In this document: positions 38,564 to 47,335 of the stretch, piece by piece
Layout of the letters: each line of letters opens with the position of its first letter
Numbering within the stretch: position 1 is the stretch's first letter
Origin: Ilumatobacteraceae bacterium
GTDB taxonomy: Bacteria; Actinomycetota; Acidimicrobiia; Acidimicrobiales; Ilumatobacteraceae
DNA: 64,000 bases
NCBI GenBank assembly: GCA_024644465.1
Contig: JAHEKY010000001.1
Location: 48,637 to 112,636 of the forward strand
Direction of reading: 5' to 3'
Program-made: the position numbers and the translations under genes
The notes under the pieces: generated by a model
Database searches by the model: none
The model's input: only the letters and a program-made list of their open reading frames with translations
Told to the model about the DNA's origin: nothing

Positions 38564-39463
38564 CTACACCAACAGGTCCGGCAGCGCCTCGACGCCGACG
38601 ATCAGGAGGAGCCCCATCGCGATGCTGCCGACAGCGACGAGGACTGCGATCGCCGCGTAGAGCGCGAAGCTGCGCTCGGCGTGGAGGATGCCGTATCCGG
38701 CGAGCACTGCGACGATGGCATTCGCGGCGACGAGGCCGACCACCCACGCAGTGAGGAGCGTCAGCCCGGCTGCTGTGCCGCCGACCGACGTCGCCGCGAC
38801 GAACACGGCGATCTGCGTCGGGCTCTCGATCCCCACGCCGTGGAGGACGCCGATGCCTGCGGCGCTGCGCGATCCGTACGACGCGAACGGATCGGTCGGC
38901 AGCTGCAACTGATGGCGATGGCGATGACGGTGCGAGGTGAACCGGCCGAACCAGCCCGATGCCGTACCGCCGACCGGCGCGAGCGCGCCGGCGTCGGCAC
39001 CGACGTGCGCGTGATCGTGATCGACCGCGGCAGCGTCGGTGTGCTCGTGGTCGTGGTCGTGGTCGACGTCGATCGTGCGACCCGTCGCCGCAGCTCGCAC
39101 CCGCCGCAGGCCATGGAACGTGCCACGCAGCACGAGCATCCACCTGCTGCGCAACCGGAACTCACGACCGTGCCGGACCAGTTGCACCAGCACCCACGAA
39201 CCGAGCATCAGTAGCGTCACCCCGACGATGCGACCCATCCATTCGTCGACACCGGCCGGCAATGATGCGCCGAACAGGAGCGCGGCTGTTCCGAGCACGA
39301 AGACGACCGCCGCGTGCCCGAGTGCATAGACGAGCGACAACACGATGCCGCGGCGACGCGTCGGCGACGACGACGTCAGGTCGGTGATCGCCGCGATGTG
39401 ATCCCAGTCGATGCCGTGGCGGACACCGAGTGACAGCGCCGTGAAGGCGAGGGCGAACGTCAT
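38564..39463 (-). CDS. NicO/HoxN-type nickel/cobalt transporter
   Basis: A 299-residue membrane protein. The signature RHGIDWDHIAAITDLTSS near the N-terminus is the HX4DH-like metal signature of NiCoT permeases. A cytoplasmic loop (about 130-190) is packed with histidines and aspartates (DVDHDHDHEHTD, DHDHAHVGADAG, HRHRHRHQLQ). The second half has GIGVLHGVGIESPTQIAV, typical of the family. About six to eight membrane helices are visible. It should import Ni or Co. No nickel or cobalamin enzyme is in the window, and no riboswitch was recognised upstream. Confidence 0.87.
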   Translation of the reverse strand: MTFALAFTALSLGVRHGIDWDHIAAITDLTSSSPTRRRGIVLSLVYALGHAAVVFVLGTAALLFGASLPAGVDEWMGRIVGVTLLMLGSWVLVQLVRHGREFRLRSRWMLVLRGTFHGLRRVRAAATGRTIDVDHDHDHEHTDAAAVDHDHAHVGADAGALAPVGGTASGWFGRFTSHRHRHRHQLQLPTDPFASYGSRSAAGIGVLHGVGIESPTQIAVFVAATSVGGTAAGLTLLTAWVVGLVAANAIVAVLAGYGILHAERSFALYAAIAVLVAVGSIAMGLLLIVGVEALPDLLV

Positions 39464-39555
39464 GGGAGACCGAACCTACATTCACGCCCGGTCCAGGTCC
39501 ATCGCGGGGGCAATGCTCGGGCCGGCGACATCGCTGAGACGACTCGGCGTCGGGG

Positions 39556-41625
39556 TCAGTCGGCGAGGGTCGCCAGCGTCGCAGATTCCTTGATCTCCAC
39601 GGGCACCGACAACTGCTCGATGGTGAGGTGGCACTTGATCCGGTGGCCCGGCGAGATCTCCTGCATCTCCGGCTCGGTGACCTCGCAGAGGCCCTCGATC
39701 ACGCGATGGCAGCGCGTGTGGAACACACAACCCGACGGCGGATTGGCCGGCGACGGGATCTCGCCGGTGAGCGGAATGCGGTTCTCCGCCTCGCCGTCGA
39801 CGCTCGGCACCGCCGACAACAACGCCTCGGTGTAGGGGTGGTTGACCTCGCTGAACATGACGTCGGTCGAACCGATCTCCATGATCCGGCCGAGATACAT
39901 CACTGCGATCCGGTCTGCGAGGTAGCGCACCACGCCGATGTCGTGGGTGATGAACAGGTAGCTGGTCCGCTCATCGTTCTGGAGGTTGGCCAGCAGGTTG
40001 AGGATCGCGGCCTGCACCGAGACGTCGAGCGCGGACGTCGGCTCGTCGCAGACGACGACGTCCGGGCTGCCGGCGAACGCCCGAGCGATCGCAACCCGCT
40101 GCTTGAGGCCGCCGGAGAGCTGGCGGGGACGCATGTCGAGGTGGCGCGGTGACAGCCGCATCGCCTCGGCCAACTCCTCGACCCGCCGATCCGCCTCCGC
40201 ACCTTGGACATCGGTGAGCTTGGTCAGCGTGCGCTTCAGGATCCGCCGTACGGTCCACATCCGGTTGAGCGCCGAGTCCGGGTTCTGGAACACCATCGAG
40301 ATGGCCCGCGTCGACTCCGCGATGCGGTCGGTCGCCTTCGACTTCATCTCGCGGCCGCGCAGCGTGATGTTGCCGCCCGAGTCCGGTGAGTGGATGCCGA
40401 GCAACGTCTTGGCGAGCGTGCTCTTGCCCGAGCCGGACTCGCCGACGAGCCCGAGTGTCTCGCCCTCGTGGAAGCCGAGGTCGACACTGACCAGCGCCGG
40501 CACGTCGTGACCGCGCTGGCGGAACGTCTTGGACACACCGTTGAGTTGGATGACGTTGTCGGTGCCGATGTCGTACTCGGTGATCTGGGCGTCGGGCTCG
40601 GTGATCTGCGCGAGGCGATCGATGTGATGGCAGCGGCTCCAGTGGCCCTCGCCGACCGGAACCACCGGCGGCACCTGCGTGCGACACACGTCGTCGGCGA
40701 GCGGGCAGCGGTCGACATAGACGCAGGTCGGCAGCGGGGTGCCGATCAACGGCAAGTTGCCGGGAATCGTGAACAACGCTCGGTCGGTCTTGCGCACACC
40801 CTGGCGCGGAATCGCATTCAACAAACCCTTGGTGTACGGGTGCTCCGGGTTGTCGAACACGACCTGGGCGTTGCCCTCCTCGACGATTCGGCCTGCGTAC
40901 ATCACGCCGACGCGGTCGCACATCGATCGGATCACGCCGAGGTTGTGGGCGATCAGCAGGATCGCGGCGTTCGTCTCGGAACGGAGCTCGCGCACGAGGT
41001 CGAGCACTTCGGCCTCGACGGTGGCGTCGAGACCGGTCGTCGGCTCGTCGAGGACCAGCAGCTTGGGGTCGCCGGTGAGCGCCATGGCGATCACCACCCG
41101 CTGCAGCATGCCGCCGGACAGCTGGTGGGGATAGCGGTCGAGCACGCGAACCGGGTCGGCGATCTTCACCCTCCGCAGCGCGTCGCCGGCACTCGCCATC
41201 GCCTCCGACTTGGACTGCCCGAGGATCTGGTAGCACTCGGCGACCTGACGTCCGATCTTCAGCGCGGGGTTCATCGCCTGGACCGGATCCTGGTAGACCA
41301 TCGACGCCTGCGTGCTGCGGAACTCGCGCAGCTGGCTGTTCGACATCTTCAGGATGTCGACGCCGTTCGCCAGCACCGCGCCGCCCTGCACCACCGCGTT
41401 GTCCGGGAGGTACCGCAGCGCGGCATAGGCCGTGGTCGACTTGCCGCAACCGGATTCGCCGACGAGGCCGAACGCCTCACCCGGGCGAATCTGGAACGTG
41501 ACGTCGCGCAGCACCTCTCGAGGAACACCACGCACTTCGTAGGCGAGTTCGAGGTTCTGGACCGCGAGCGCCGCGGTTGCCGGATCGCCTCGATCCGCGA
41601 TGCCAGCAGGCTCGGTCACCGTCAT
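39556..41625 (-). CDS. Oligopeptide ABC transporter, fused double ATPase (OppD-OppF type)
   Basis: A 689-residue protein with two complete ABC domains. Domain 1 (about 20-345) has GLVGESGCGKSTTAYAAL, LSGGMLQRVVIAMAL and LLVLDEPTTGLD, with the oligopeptide-specific tail (TCVYVDRCPLADDVC). Domain 2 (about 355-660) has GLVGESGSGKSTLAKTLL, LSGGLKQRVAIARAF, VVVCDEPTSALD and a second tail (SGCVFHTRCHRVIEGLC). In most bacteria these are two genes, OppD and OppF. It powers import by the two permeases encoded just upstream and is the last gene of the operon. Confidence 0.93.
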   Translation of the reverse strand: MTVTEPAGIADRGDPATAALAVQNLELAYEVRGVPREVLRDVTFQIRPGEAFGLVGESGCGKSTTAYAALRYLPDNAVVQGGAVLANGVDILKMSNSQLREFRSTQASMVYQDPVQAMNPALKIGRQVAECYQILGQSKSEAMASAGDALRRVKIADPVRVLDRYPHQLSGGMLQRVVIAMALTGDPKLLVLDEPTTGLDATVEAEVLDLVRELRSETNAAILLIAHNLGVIRSMCDRVGVMYAGRIVEEGNAQVVFDNPEHPYTKGLLNAIPRQGVRKTDRALFTIPGNLPLIGTPLPTCVYVDRCPLADDVCRTQVPPVVPVGEGHWSRCHHIDRLAQITEPDAQITEYDIGTDNVIQLNGVSKTFRQRGHDVPALVSVDLGFHEGETLGLVGESGSGKSTLAKTLLGIHSPDSGGNITLRGREMKSKATDRIAESTRAISMVFQNPDSALNRMWTVRRILKRTLTKLTDVQGAEADRRVEELAEAMRLSPRHLDMRPRQLSGGLKQRVAIARAFAGSPDVVVCDEPTSALDVSVQAAILNLLANLQNDERTSYLFITHDIGVVRYLADRIAVMYLGRIMEIGSTDVMFSEVNHPYTEALLSAVPSVDGEAENRIPLTGEIPSPANPPSGCVFHTRCHRVIEGLCEVTEPEMQEISPGHRIKCHLTIEQLSVPVEIKESATLATLAD

Positions 41626-41656
41626 GGTCGACCCTTTCTCGAGGTTGGCGTAGGCG

Positions 41657-42628
41657 TCATGACTTGTTCACGCGGTCGAGCGAGTCGGCCACCAGGTTGA
41701 CGCCGATGACGAGCAGGGCGATCGCCAGCGCCGGGAAGATCGCCGCCCACCACTGGCCGGCCTGAATCGTGTCGTACTGCTTGCCGAGGTCGCGACCCCA
41801 GTCCGCGGCACTGGAGTCACCGGCGTTGAGCCCCAGGAACGACAGTGTCGCGACGGTGAAGATCGCGTAGCCGATCCGCACCGTGAGCTCGACGACCGCG
41901 ACACCGGTCACGTTGGGCAGGATCTCGCGGGTCATCACGAACAGCGAGTTCTCGCCGCGCAGTTTGGCCGACGTGACGTAGTCCAACTGCGCTTCGGCGA
42001 GCACCGCCGATCTGACCGTTCGGGTGACGACCGGGATGAACAGCACCGCGATCGTCAGGATGATGACCGTCTGCGAGCGACCGAGCGTCGTCAGCACCAT
42101 GATCGCGAGCAGGATCACCGGAATCGACAGGAGCGCTTCGATGATGCGTCCGATGACTTCGTCGACCCAACCACGGAAGTAGCCGACGGTCAGACCGAGC
42201 AGCGTGCCCGCCGCGACGGCGAGGACTGCGGCGGTGACCGCGACGATCAACACCGGGCGGGCGCCGTAGATGATCCGGGCGAACACGTCGTTGCCGATCT
42301 TGTCGGTGCCGAACCAGGCGTCGGCTCGCGGACTCACCCGCGGGATCACGGAACCGTCGACGCGGACGACTTCGTTGTCGCCCCACTTCGTGAACCAACT
42401 CGGCACGGCGGCACACAACACCCACATCACCAGGATGCTGAAGCCGAACAGGAAGCCCGGGCTGCGCAGCAGCAGTTGGCGCCGCTCCTTGCGGACCTGT
42501 TTGCGTTCGGTCGACGCATCGACGCCGACGACCGCCGCCTCGGGGATGGCTTCGGTTGCGAGTGCCTCACTGGCAGCGACGCCGCCTGTCGGGTCGCCTT
42601 CCAGGGGGACGTCCACGTCGTCGCTCAT
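41657..42628 (-). CDS. Oligopeptide ABC transporter permease (DppC/OppC type)
   Basis: A 323-residue permease. A polar N-terminal tail (1-50) precedes FLFGFSILVMWVLCAAVPSW, the first membrane helix. The periplasmic loop mentions the family motif WFGTDKIGNDVFARIIYGAR, and five more helices follow with the EAA-like loop GENSLFVMTREILPNVTGVA that contacts the ATPase. Its start overlaps the end of the DppB gene by 4 bp (ATGA). Substrate range (di- or oligopeptides, or another solute) is not determined by the sequence. Confidence 0.93.
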   Translation of the reverse strand: MSDDVDVPLEGDPTGGVAASEALATEAIPEAAVVGVDASTERKQVRKERRQLLLRSPGFLFGFSILVMWVLCAAVPSWFTKWGDNEVVRVDGSVIPRVSPRADAWFGTDKIGNDVFARIIYGARPVLIVAVTAAVLAVAAGTLLGLTVGYFRGWVDEVIGRIIEALLSIPVILLAIMVLTTLGRSQTVIILTIAVLFIPVVTRTVRSAVLAEAQLDYVTSAKLRGENSLFVMTREILPNVTGVAVVELTVRIGYAIFTVATLSFLGLNAGDSSAADWGRDLGKQYDTIQAGQWWAAIFPALAIALLVIGVNLVADSLDRVNKS

Positions 42629-43587
42629 GAGGACTCCTTGAGGTTCATCCGCGCCCGCGGATTCATGTAGGCGATCAGGATGTCAGCGCCGAGCGTGCAC
42701 AACATGAAGATGATCGCCACGGTGATGACGCCGGCCTGGAGCAGCGGGAAGTCGGGGGCGGTCGCTGCGTTGAGGATCAGCAGGCCGAGGCCGGGGTAGT
42801 TGAACACCACTTCGAGTCCGACGAGGCCACCGAACAGGTAGCCGATCTGCGTGCCGGTGACGGCCACGGTCGGCTGGAGGCTGTTGCGCAGGACGTGTTT
42901 GCGCACGACCGATCTGGTGCTGAGCCCCTTCATGTACGCGGTGCGGGTGTAGTCGGCGTCGAGCGCGGTGATCGTGCCCGCTCGGGTGATGCGCGCGATG
43001 TAGCCGAAGTAGACGAACACGATCGCGAGCGCGGGCAACAACAGGTATCGCAACTCGGTGATCAGGCTCGCGTCGTCGGGGATGTTCGTCACGGCCGGCA
43101 ACCAGCCGAGCTTGACGCCGATGATGTACTGCAGCAGCACGCCGGACACGAACTCGGGGATCGACGAACTCGCCAGGCCGATGTTGACGATCGTGCGGTC
43201 GAGCAGCGTGTCCTTCTTGCGGGCGGCGATGATCCCGCCGACGATGCTCAGCGGCAGCGTCAGGATCAGCGCGAACAGCACCAACTTCGCGGAGTTCGCG
43301 AGCCGGGGACGGATGAGGTCGAGCACGCGCTCGCCTGGCTGCGAGTACGACTCGCCGAAGTCGAGCGTGACGACATCACGCAGGAGGCGACCGAACTGCG
43401 TGATCATCGGATCCTGCAGACCGAGGTCGCGATTCAGTTGGTCGACACGCTCCTGGCTGCCGAAGGGGCCGGCGAGCTGACGCGCCGGGTCGCTCGGGAA
43501 CACCCGCGTCAGCAGGAAGATCACCGCGATCAGAATGAGCAGCGTGATCAGGGAGAGTGCCAGGCGGCGGAGAACGTATCGGAACAT
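42625..43587 (-). CDS. Oligopeptide ABC transporter permease (DppB/OppB type)
   Basis: A 320-residue permease starting MFRYVLRRLALSLITLLILI at ATG 43587, preceded by AGAAGG; the track start at 43614 has no ribosome site. Six membrane helices are visible. LTRVFPSDPARQLAGPFGSQ and VTLDFGESYSQPG are family features, and the ATPase-contacting loop is RSVVRKHVLRNSLQPTVAVT. It sits second in the operon SBP, B, C, ATPase. Confidence 0.93.
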   Translation of the reverse strand: MFRYVLRRLALSLITLLILIAVIFLLTRVFPSDPARQLAGPFGSQERVDQLNRDLGLQDPMITQFGRLLRDVVTLDFGESYSQPGERVLDLIRPRLANSAKLVLFALILTLPLSIVGGIIAARKKDTLLDRTIVNIGLASSSIPEFVSGVLLQYIIGVKLGWLPAVTNIPDDASLITELRYLLLPALAIVFVYFGYIARITRAGTITALDADYTRTAYMKGLSTRSVVRKHVLRNSLQPTVAVTGTQIGYLFGGLVGLEVVFNYPGLGLLILNAATAPDFPLLQAGVITVAIIFMLCTLGADILIAYMNPRARMNLKESS

Positions 43588-43653
43588 GGGACCTTCTTGG
43601 AGTGTTCTCCCCACCGGGCCCCGCGTTCGTGCGGGTCCCGGTGGGGCTCGTGC

Positions 43654-45417
43654 TCAGCCCTTGGAGGCAGCGCTCAGGATGCAGTGACCGAGTGACGTCA
43701 CCGACACATTCGAGACGCTGCTGTCGTGGCCGGACAGGAAGCTGTAGAAGTAGGCGTACGAGGCCGGGAGGTCGGTCCACACGATCTCCTGGATCCTCGA
43801 AATCGCCGCCTTCTGGCCATCGACGTCGACGGCCGTGCGGTACTCGGACAGCTTCTGGTCGAACTCCGGGTTGGCGTAGTTCGACGAGTTCCACACACCG
43901 CCGGTCGCGAGCGCAGAGCCGAGGAAGATGTCCGGGATCGGACGGTGGCCGTAGTCGACGATGCCGAACTCCGAGGAGTTGTCGCACGGGAGCGTCGGGT
44001 CGGACTCCGACGCCCCGGGGCACCAGGAGTCGCCGTAGAACGTCGAGTTCGACTGGACGTTGACCGTCAGGTTGATACCGGCCTCGGCGGCGTTCTGCTT
44101 CATGATCTCGGCAAGCTGCGGGATCTCCTGCAGGTCGCCGCTCTCGATGTTCGCCGTGACGCTGTCGACGCCGGCTTCGGCGAGCAGCGACTTGGCCATG
44201 TCGATGTCGCGCGAACGCTGCGGCACGATGTCGGGATCGTAGAACGGCAGCGAGTCGAGGATCGGGTGGTCGTTGGCGATCTTGCCGCGACCGTTGAACA
44301 GCGTCGACAACATCTGCTCGCGGTCCCAACACCAGGCGAACGCCTGCCGGATGAGACGGTTCTCGTCGCCGGCGAACTGACCCTGCTGCCAGTTGAACCA
44401 CAGCTGACGGTGGTTCGACGCCGGCGGCTCGAGCACGGTGAAGTTGCCGTCGTTGAGCAGGCCTTCGCCGCCGATGACGCTGAACTGCTGGAGGCCGTCG
44501 ACCTGCCGACTCGCCATCGCCGTGACCGCGGTGCCGATGTCGGCGAAGCCGCGCAGCTCGATCGTGTCGAGCGGCGTCGTGCCGCCCCACCAGTTCGGGT
44601 TGCGCACGTACTTCGCGGTGAACGTCGCGACGTCGAAGTCGTCGAGCATCCACGCGCCGGTGCCGGCGGGTCGCTCGTTGAGCGTCGTACCGGAGGAGTA
44701 GTCGGCCGGAGCGATCAGCGCCTGAGCGTTGAAGATCGACACGAGCACGGGGAAGTTGCCGTTCGCCTCGATGAGCGTGAACTTCGCAACCAGTGGATCG
44801 GAGGCATCGACCGCTCCGACGTCGATGACACCGCCCAGTCCCGCGTTACCGGCTTCGGCGAGGCGGTCCATCGTCGCGGCCACGTCGGCCGACGTGAAGT
44901 CGCTTCCGTCCTGCCACTTGACGCCGGGGCGCAGGTTGAACGTCCACTCGGAACCGTCGGCGTTCGGCGACCAGTCGGTGGCGAGGGCCGTGTTCGCGAT
45001 GTTCCCGTCTGCGCCGAGGCCGACCAGGTACTCGAAGCTCTGCGAGCACACGTTGTACGTGCCGAGGTCGAGCATGTTCAGCGGGTCGAGACCCGAGTTG
45101 GCGTCGCCCTGCTGGTTCGCCCAGACGACGCCGCCGCCCGACGTGGCCGGGGGCGGGGTCGTGTCGCCCCCACCGGCGGGCTCGGTCGCCGGGGGCGTCG
45201 TGCCACCGGCGGAGGTGTCGCCGCCGCCGCTGCTGGGCTCGTCGTCGCTGCCGCACGCGGCGATGATGCCGGCCATCACCGGCATCGACAGGCCGATGAT
45301 CGTGCCCCGCTTGACGAAGTCGCGGCGGCTCACCTTGCCCTGCGCGTAGGACTCGATCAGGTCGAGTTCGATCGGACCAACTGAGCTCCGGGCCCGGTCA
45401 AGTCGTTTCCAATCCAT
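43654..45417 (-). CDS. Oligopeptide ABC transporter substrate-binding lipoprotein (Tat-type)
   Basis: A 587-residue SBP_bac_5 (family 5) protein. The N-terminus carries about 30 residues before SRRDFVKRGT, a twin-arginine motif, then GLSMPVMAGIIAACGS with a lipobox Cys, so it should be exported folded by Tat and lipid-anchored. A G/T/P-rich linker (about 58-95) follows. The binding domain shows WTFNLRPGVKWQDGSDFTSA and the FAWCWDREQML segment. It is the first gene of the transporter operon, with GGGGGA before the start and a 66-bp gap to the permease gene. Confidence 0.93.
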   Translation of the reverse strand: MDWKRLDRARSSVGPIELDLIESYAQGKVSRRDFVKRGTIIGLSMPVMAGIIAACGSDDEPSSGGGDTSAGGTTPPATEPAGGGDTTPPPATSGGGVVWANQQGDANSGLDPLNMLDLGTYNVCSQSFEYLVGLGADGNIANTALATDWSPNADGSEWTFNLRPGVKWQDGSDFTSADVAATMDRLAEAGNAGLGGVIDVGAVDASDPLVAKFTLIEANGNFPVLVSIFNAQALIAPADYSSGTTLNERPAGTGAWMLDDFDVATFTAKYVRNPNWWGGTTPLDTIELRGFADIGTAVTAMASRQVDGLQQFSVIGGEGLLNDGNFTVLEPPASNHRQLWFNWQQGQFAGDENRLIRQAFAWCWDREQMLSTLFNGRGKIANDHPILDSLPFYDPDIVPQRSRDIDMAKSLLAEAGVDSVTANIESGDLQEIPQLAEIMKQNAAEAGINLTVNVQSNSTFYGDSWCPGASESDPTLPCDNSSEFGIVDYGHRPIPDIFLGSALATGGVWNSSNYANPEFDQKLSEYRTAVDVDGQKAAISRIQEIVWTDLPASYAYFYSFLSGHDSSVSNVSVTSLGHCILSAASKG

Positions 45418-45679
45418 GTGTTCCCCCTTGTTGAAGTGGTTCGATGCACGCCTCGGGGGTGGGCCCGCGACGCTTCGATCAGTACCAGCGCAGACCCGGG
45501 GCAGAACGGGTCAGCGAAGAGCGCTGCGCGTCGAACACCGAGAATCCCCTGATGGGTTTCACCGTAGTCCATCGCCATGACGCGGGTCACATCGGCGTGG
45601 TTCGACTTGCGCAGGGCGAAGCCCGTGAGCAGGCCCGACAGCCCTGATCGCACCACTCGCCCGGCACGTCGAAACGGCG
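45418..45679. other. Intergenic gap, no gene seen
   Basis: The 262-bp gap between the transporter operon start and the end of the TetR gene. The 67-residue plus-strand ORF here shows no domain and no ribosome site. The right part must hold the 3' end of the TetR transcript, and the left part the promoter of the transporter operon. No operator or terminator was recognised. Confidence 0.5.
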
Positions 45680-46318
45680 TCAGCAGGTGATGCCCGCGTC
45701 CCGGAGTGCGGCGAGACGCGAGTTCGGGTCGGCGAGCACCGACGCGAACATCAGGTTCAGGCCCAGGTCCGAGGACTCCTGGTACGCCTCCCAGTCGATC
45801 ACGCCGGTCGCCCACTTCTCGAGCCGGTGCATCCGCGTCACGAACACGTGCCGCGCGATGCGTTCGACGTCACAGTCGACCACGAGCATGCCGTCCGCCG
45901 CCGCCTTCCCGAGGTCGGCCTCGATGAGCCCGACGAGCCGATCGCCGAGCGAACCCAACCCGTGCGGACCGCGGCTCGAGCGCAACATCGACAGGATCGG
46001 ACGCCACACCTGCGGCTCCGCCTCCACGACCCCGTCGAGCGTCGCGAAGAGCGCCCACGTCGCGTCGAGGGGGCGGTGCGCCGGTTGGGCGTCGAGCGCC
46101 CGCTCGAGGCGATCGAGGCCGGTGCGCACGAACTCGACGAGCACCCCGTTGCGGTCGCCGAACTGGTTGTAGAGCGTGGTGACGGAAACGCCGGCGCGCG
46201 TCGCGAGCTTGCGCATCGTGAGTGAACGGAGACCGGATTCGACGATGATCTCGCCGACCGCCTCCAACACGTCACGACGAGTGCGCAGCTGCCGCAGCGT
46301 CCATCCGTCTGATGCCAT
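45680..46318 (-). CDS. TetR-family regulator
   Basis: A 212-residue regulator. The N-terminal helix-turn-helix (about 10-65) reads RRDVLEAVGEIIVESGLRSL and MRKLATRAGVSVTTLYNQFG, as in TetR. The C-terminal ligand domain is not assignable. It is divergent from the luciferase-like oxidoreductase across 27 bp, so it very probably controls that gene and the FAD oxidoreductase behind it. It may also read toward the transporter operon, which lies downstream on the same strand 262 bp away. Confidence 0.9.
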   Translation of the reverse strand: MASDGWTLRQLRTRRDVLEAVGEIIVESGLRSLTMRKLATRAGVSVTTLYNQFGDRNGVLVEFVRTGLDRLERALDAQPAHRPLDATWALFATLDGVVEAEPQVWRPILSMLRSSRGPHGLGSLGDRLVGLIEADLGKAAADGMLVVDCDVERIARHVFVTRMHRLEKWATGVIDWEAYQESSDLGLNLMFASVLADPNSRLAALRDAGITC

Positions 46319-46345
46319 CGAGGGGCCAGCATAGGATCAACGGCC

Positions 46346-47323
46346 ATGACCCGCCTCGGTTACCAGATTCCGAACTTCACGTATCCGGACATCGGGCCGG
46401 CCGACCTCTTCGACGTCGTGGCCCGCCAGGCCCGCGAGGCAGAGGAGGGCGGCTTCGACACCGTGCTCGTGATGGACCACTTCTTCCAGTTGCCGATGCT
46501 CGGTGAGCCCGAGGCGTACATGCTCGAGTGCTACACGCTGCTCGCGGCACTCGCTCGGGAGACCTCGACGATCACGCTCAGCGCGCTCGTCACCGGCAAC
46601 ACCTACCGCAATCCCGCGGTCCTGGCGAAGATCCTCACGACGCTCGACATCGTGTCCGGTGGCCGCGCCCAACTCGGCATCGGGTGCGGGTGGTTCGAAC
46701 TCGAGCACGATTCGTTCGGCATCGAGTTCGGCACGTTCACCGAACGGTTCGAGAAGCTCGAGGAGGCGTTGCAGATCATCATCGGGATGTTCCGCGGCGA
46801 ACGTCCGACCCTCGACGGCTCGCACTACGGCGTGAGCGACGCGATCAACGAGCCGCCACCCGTGTCGAAGATCCCGGTGTTGATCGGCGGCGCGGGCGAA
46901 CGCAAGACGCTGCGGATGGTCGCGCAGTACGCCGACGAGTCGAACCTCATCTGTGCGGACGACGAGATCGACCGCAAGCTCGAAGCACTCGACGAACACT
47001 GCGCCGCGCTCGGCCGTGACCGCTCGGAGATCACCGTCACGAAACAGAAGAACGCGTGCCTCGCCCCGACGACCGAAGAGGCGAAGGCCGACGTGTTCGC
47101 CTACTTCGAGCGGCGGGGACTCCCGCTCGACGGGATGACCGAGGACGAGCAGGCGATGTGGATGTCGAACTTCGTGTGGGGCGACCCTGCGACGGTCGGC
47201 GAGCACTTCGCATCGCTCCTCCGGCCCGGCCTCGACGGCTTCACCGTCAACATGCCGGCGAACGGTCACGTCGAAGGCCGGGTGCAGTTGCTCGGCGAGA
47301 CGCTCGCTCCTCTCGTGAGCTGA
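46346..47323 (+). CDS. F420-type luciferase-like (LLM) oxidoreductase
   Basis: A 325-residue TIM-barrel enzyme starting MTRLGYQIPNFTYPDIGPAD. Other markers are EGGFDTVLVMDHFFQLPML, VTGNTYRNPAVLAKILTTLD, GGRAQLGIGCGWFELEH and PVLIGGAGERKTLRMVAQYA. It fits the TIGR03560-like F420-dependent subgroup common in actinobacteria. It is followed 12 bp later by an FAD oxidoreductase and is divergent from a TetR regulator, suggesting a small inducible redox operon. Substrate unknown. It is clearly distinct from the other LLM gene at 36666. Confidence 0.9.
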   Translation: MTRLGYQIPNFTYPDIGPADLFDVVARQAREAEEGGFDTVLVMDHFFQLPMLGEPEAYMLECYTLLAALARETSTITLSALVTGNTYRNPAVLAKILTTLDIVSGGRAQLGIGCGWFELEHDSFGIEFGTFTERFEKLEEALQIIIGMFRGERPTLDGSHYGVSDAINEPPPVSKIPVLIGGAGERKTLRMVAQYADESNLICADDEIDRKLEALDEHCAALGRDRSEITVTKQKNACLAPTTEEAKADVFAYFERRGLPLDGMTEDEQAMWMSNFVWGDPATVGEHFASLLRPGLDGFTVNMPANGHVEGRVQLLGETLAPLVS

Positions 47324-47335
47324 CCGAACCACTGC

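Noticed and set aside
45444-45647. A 67-residue ORF in the gap before the transporter operon
   Set aside because: No ribosome site, no domain and a composition typical of non-coding GC-rich DNA.
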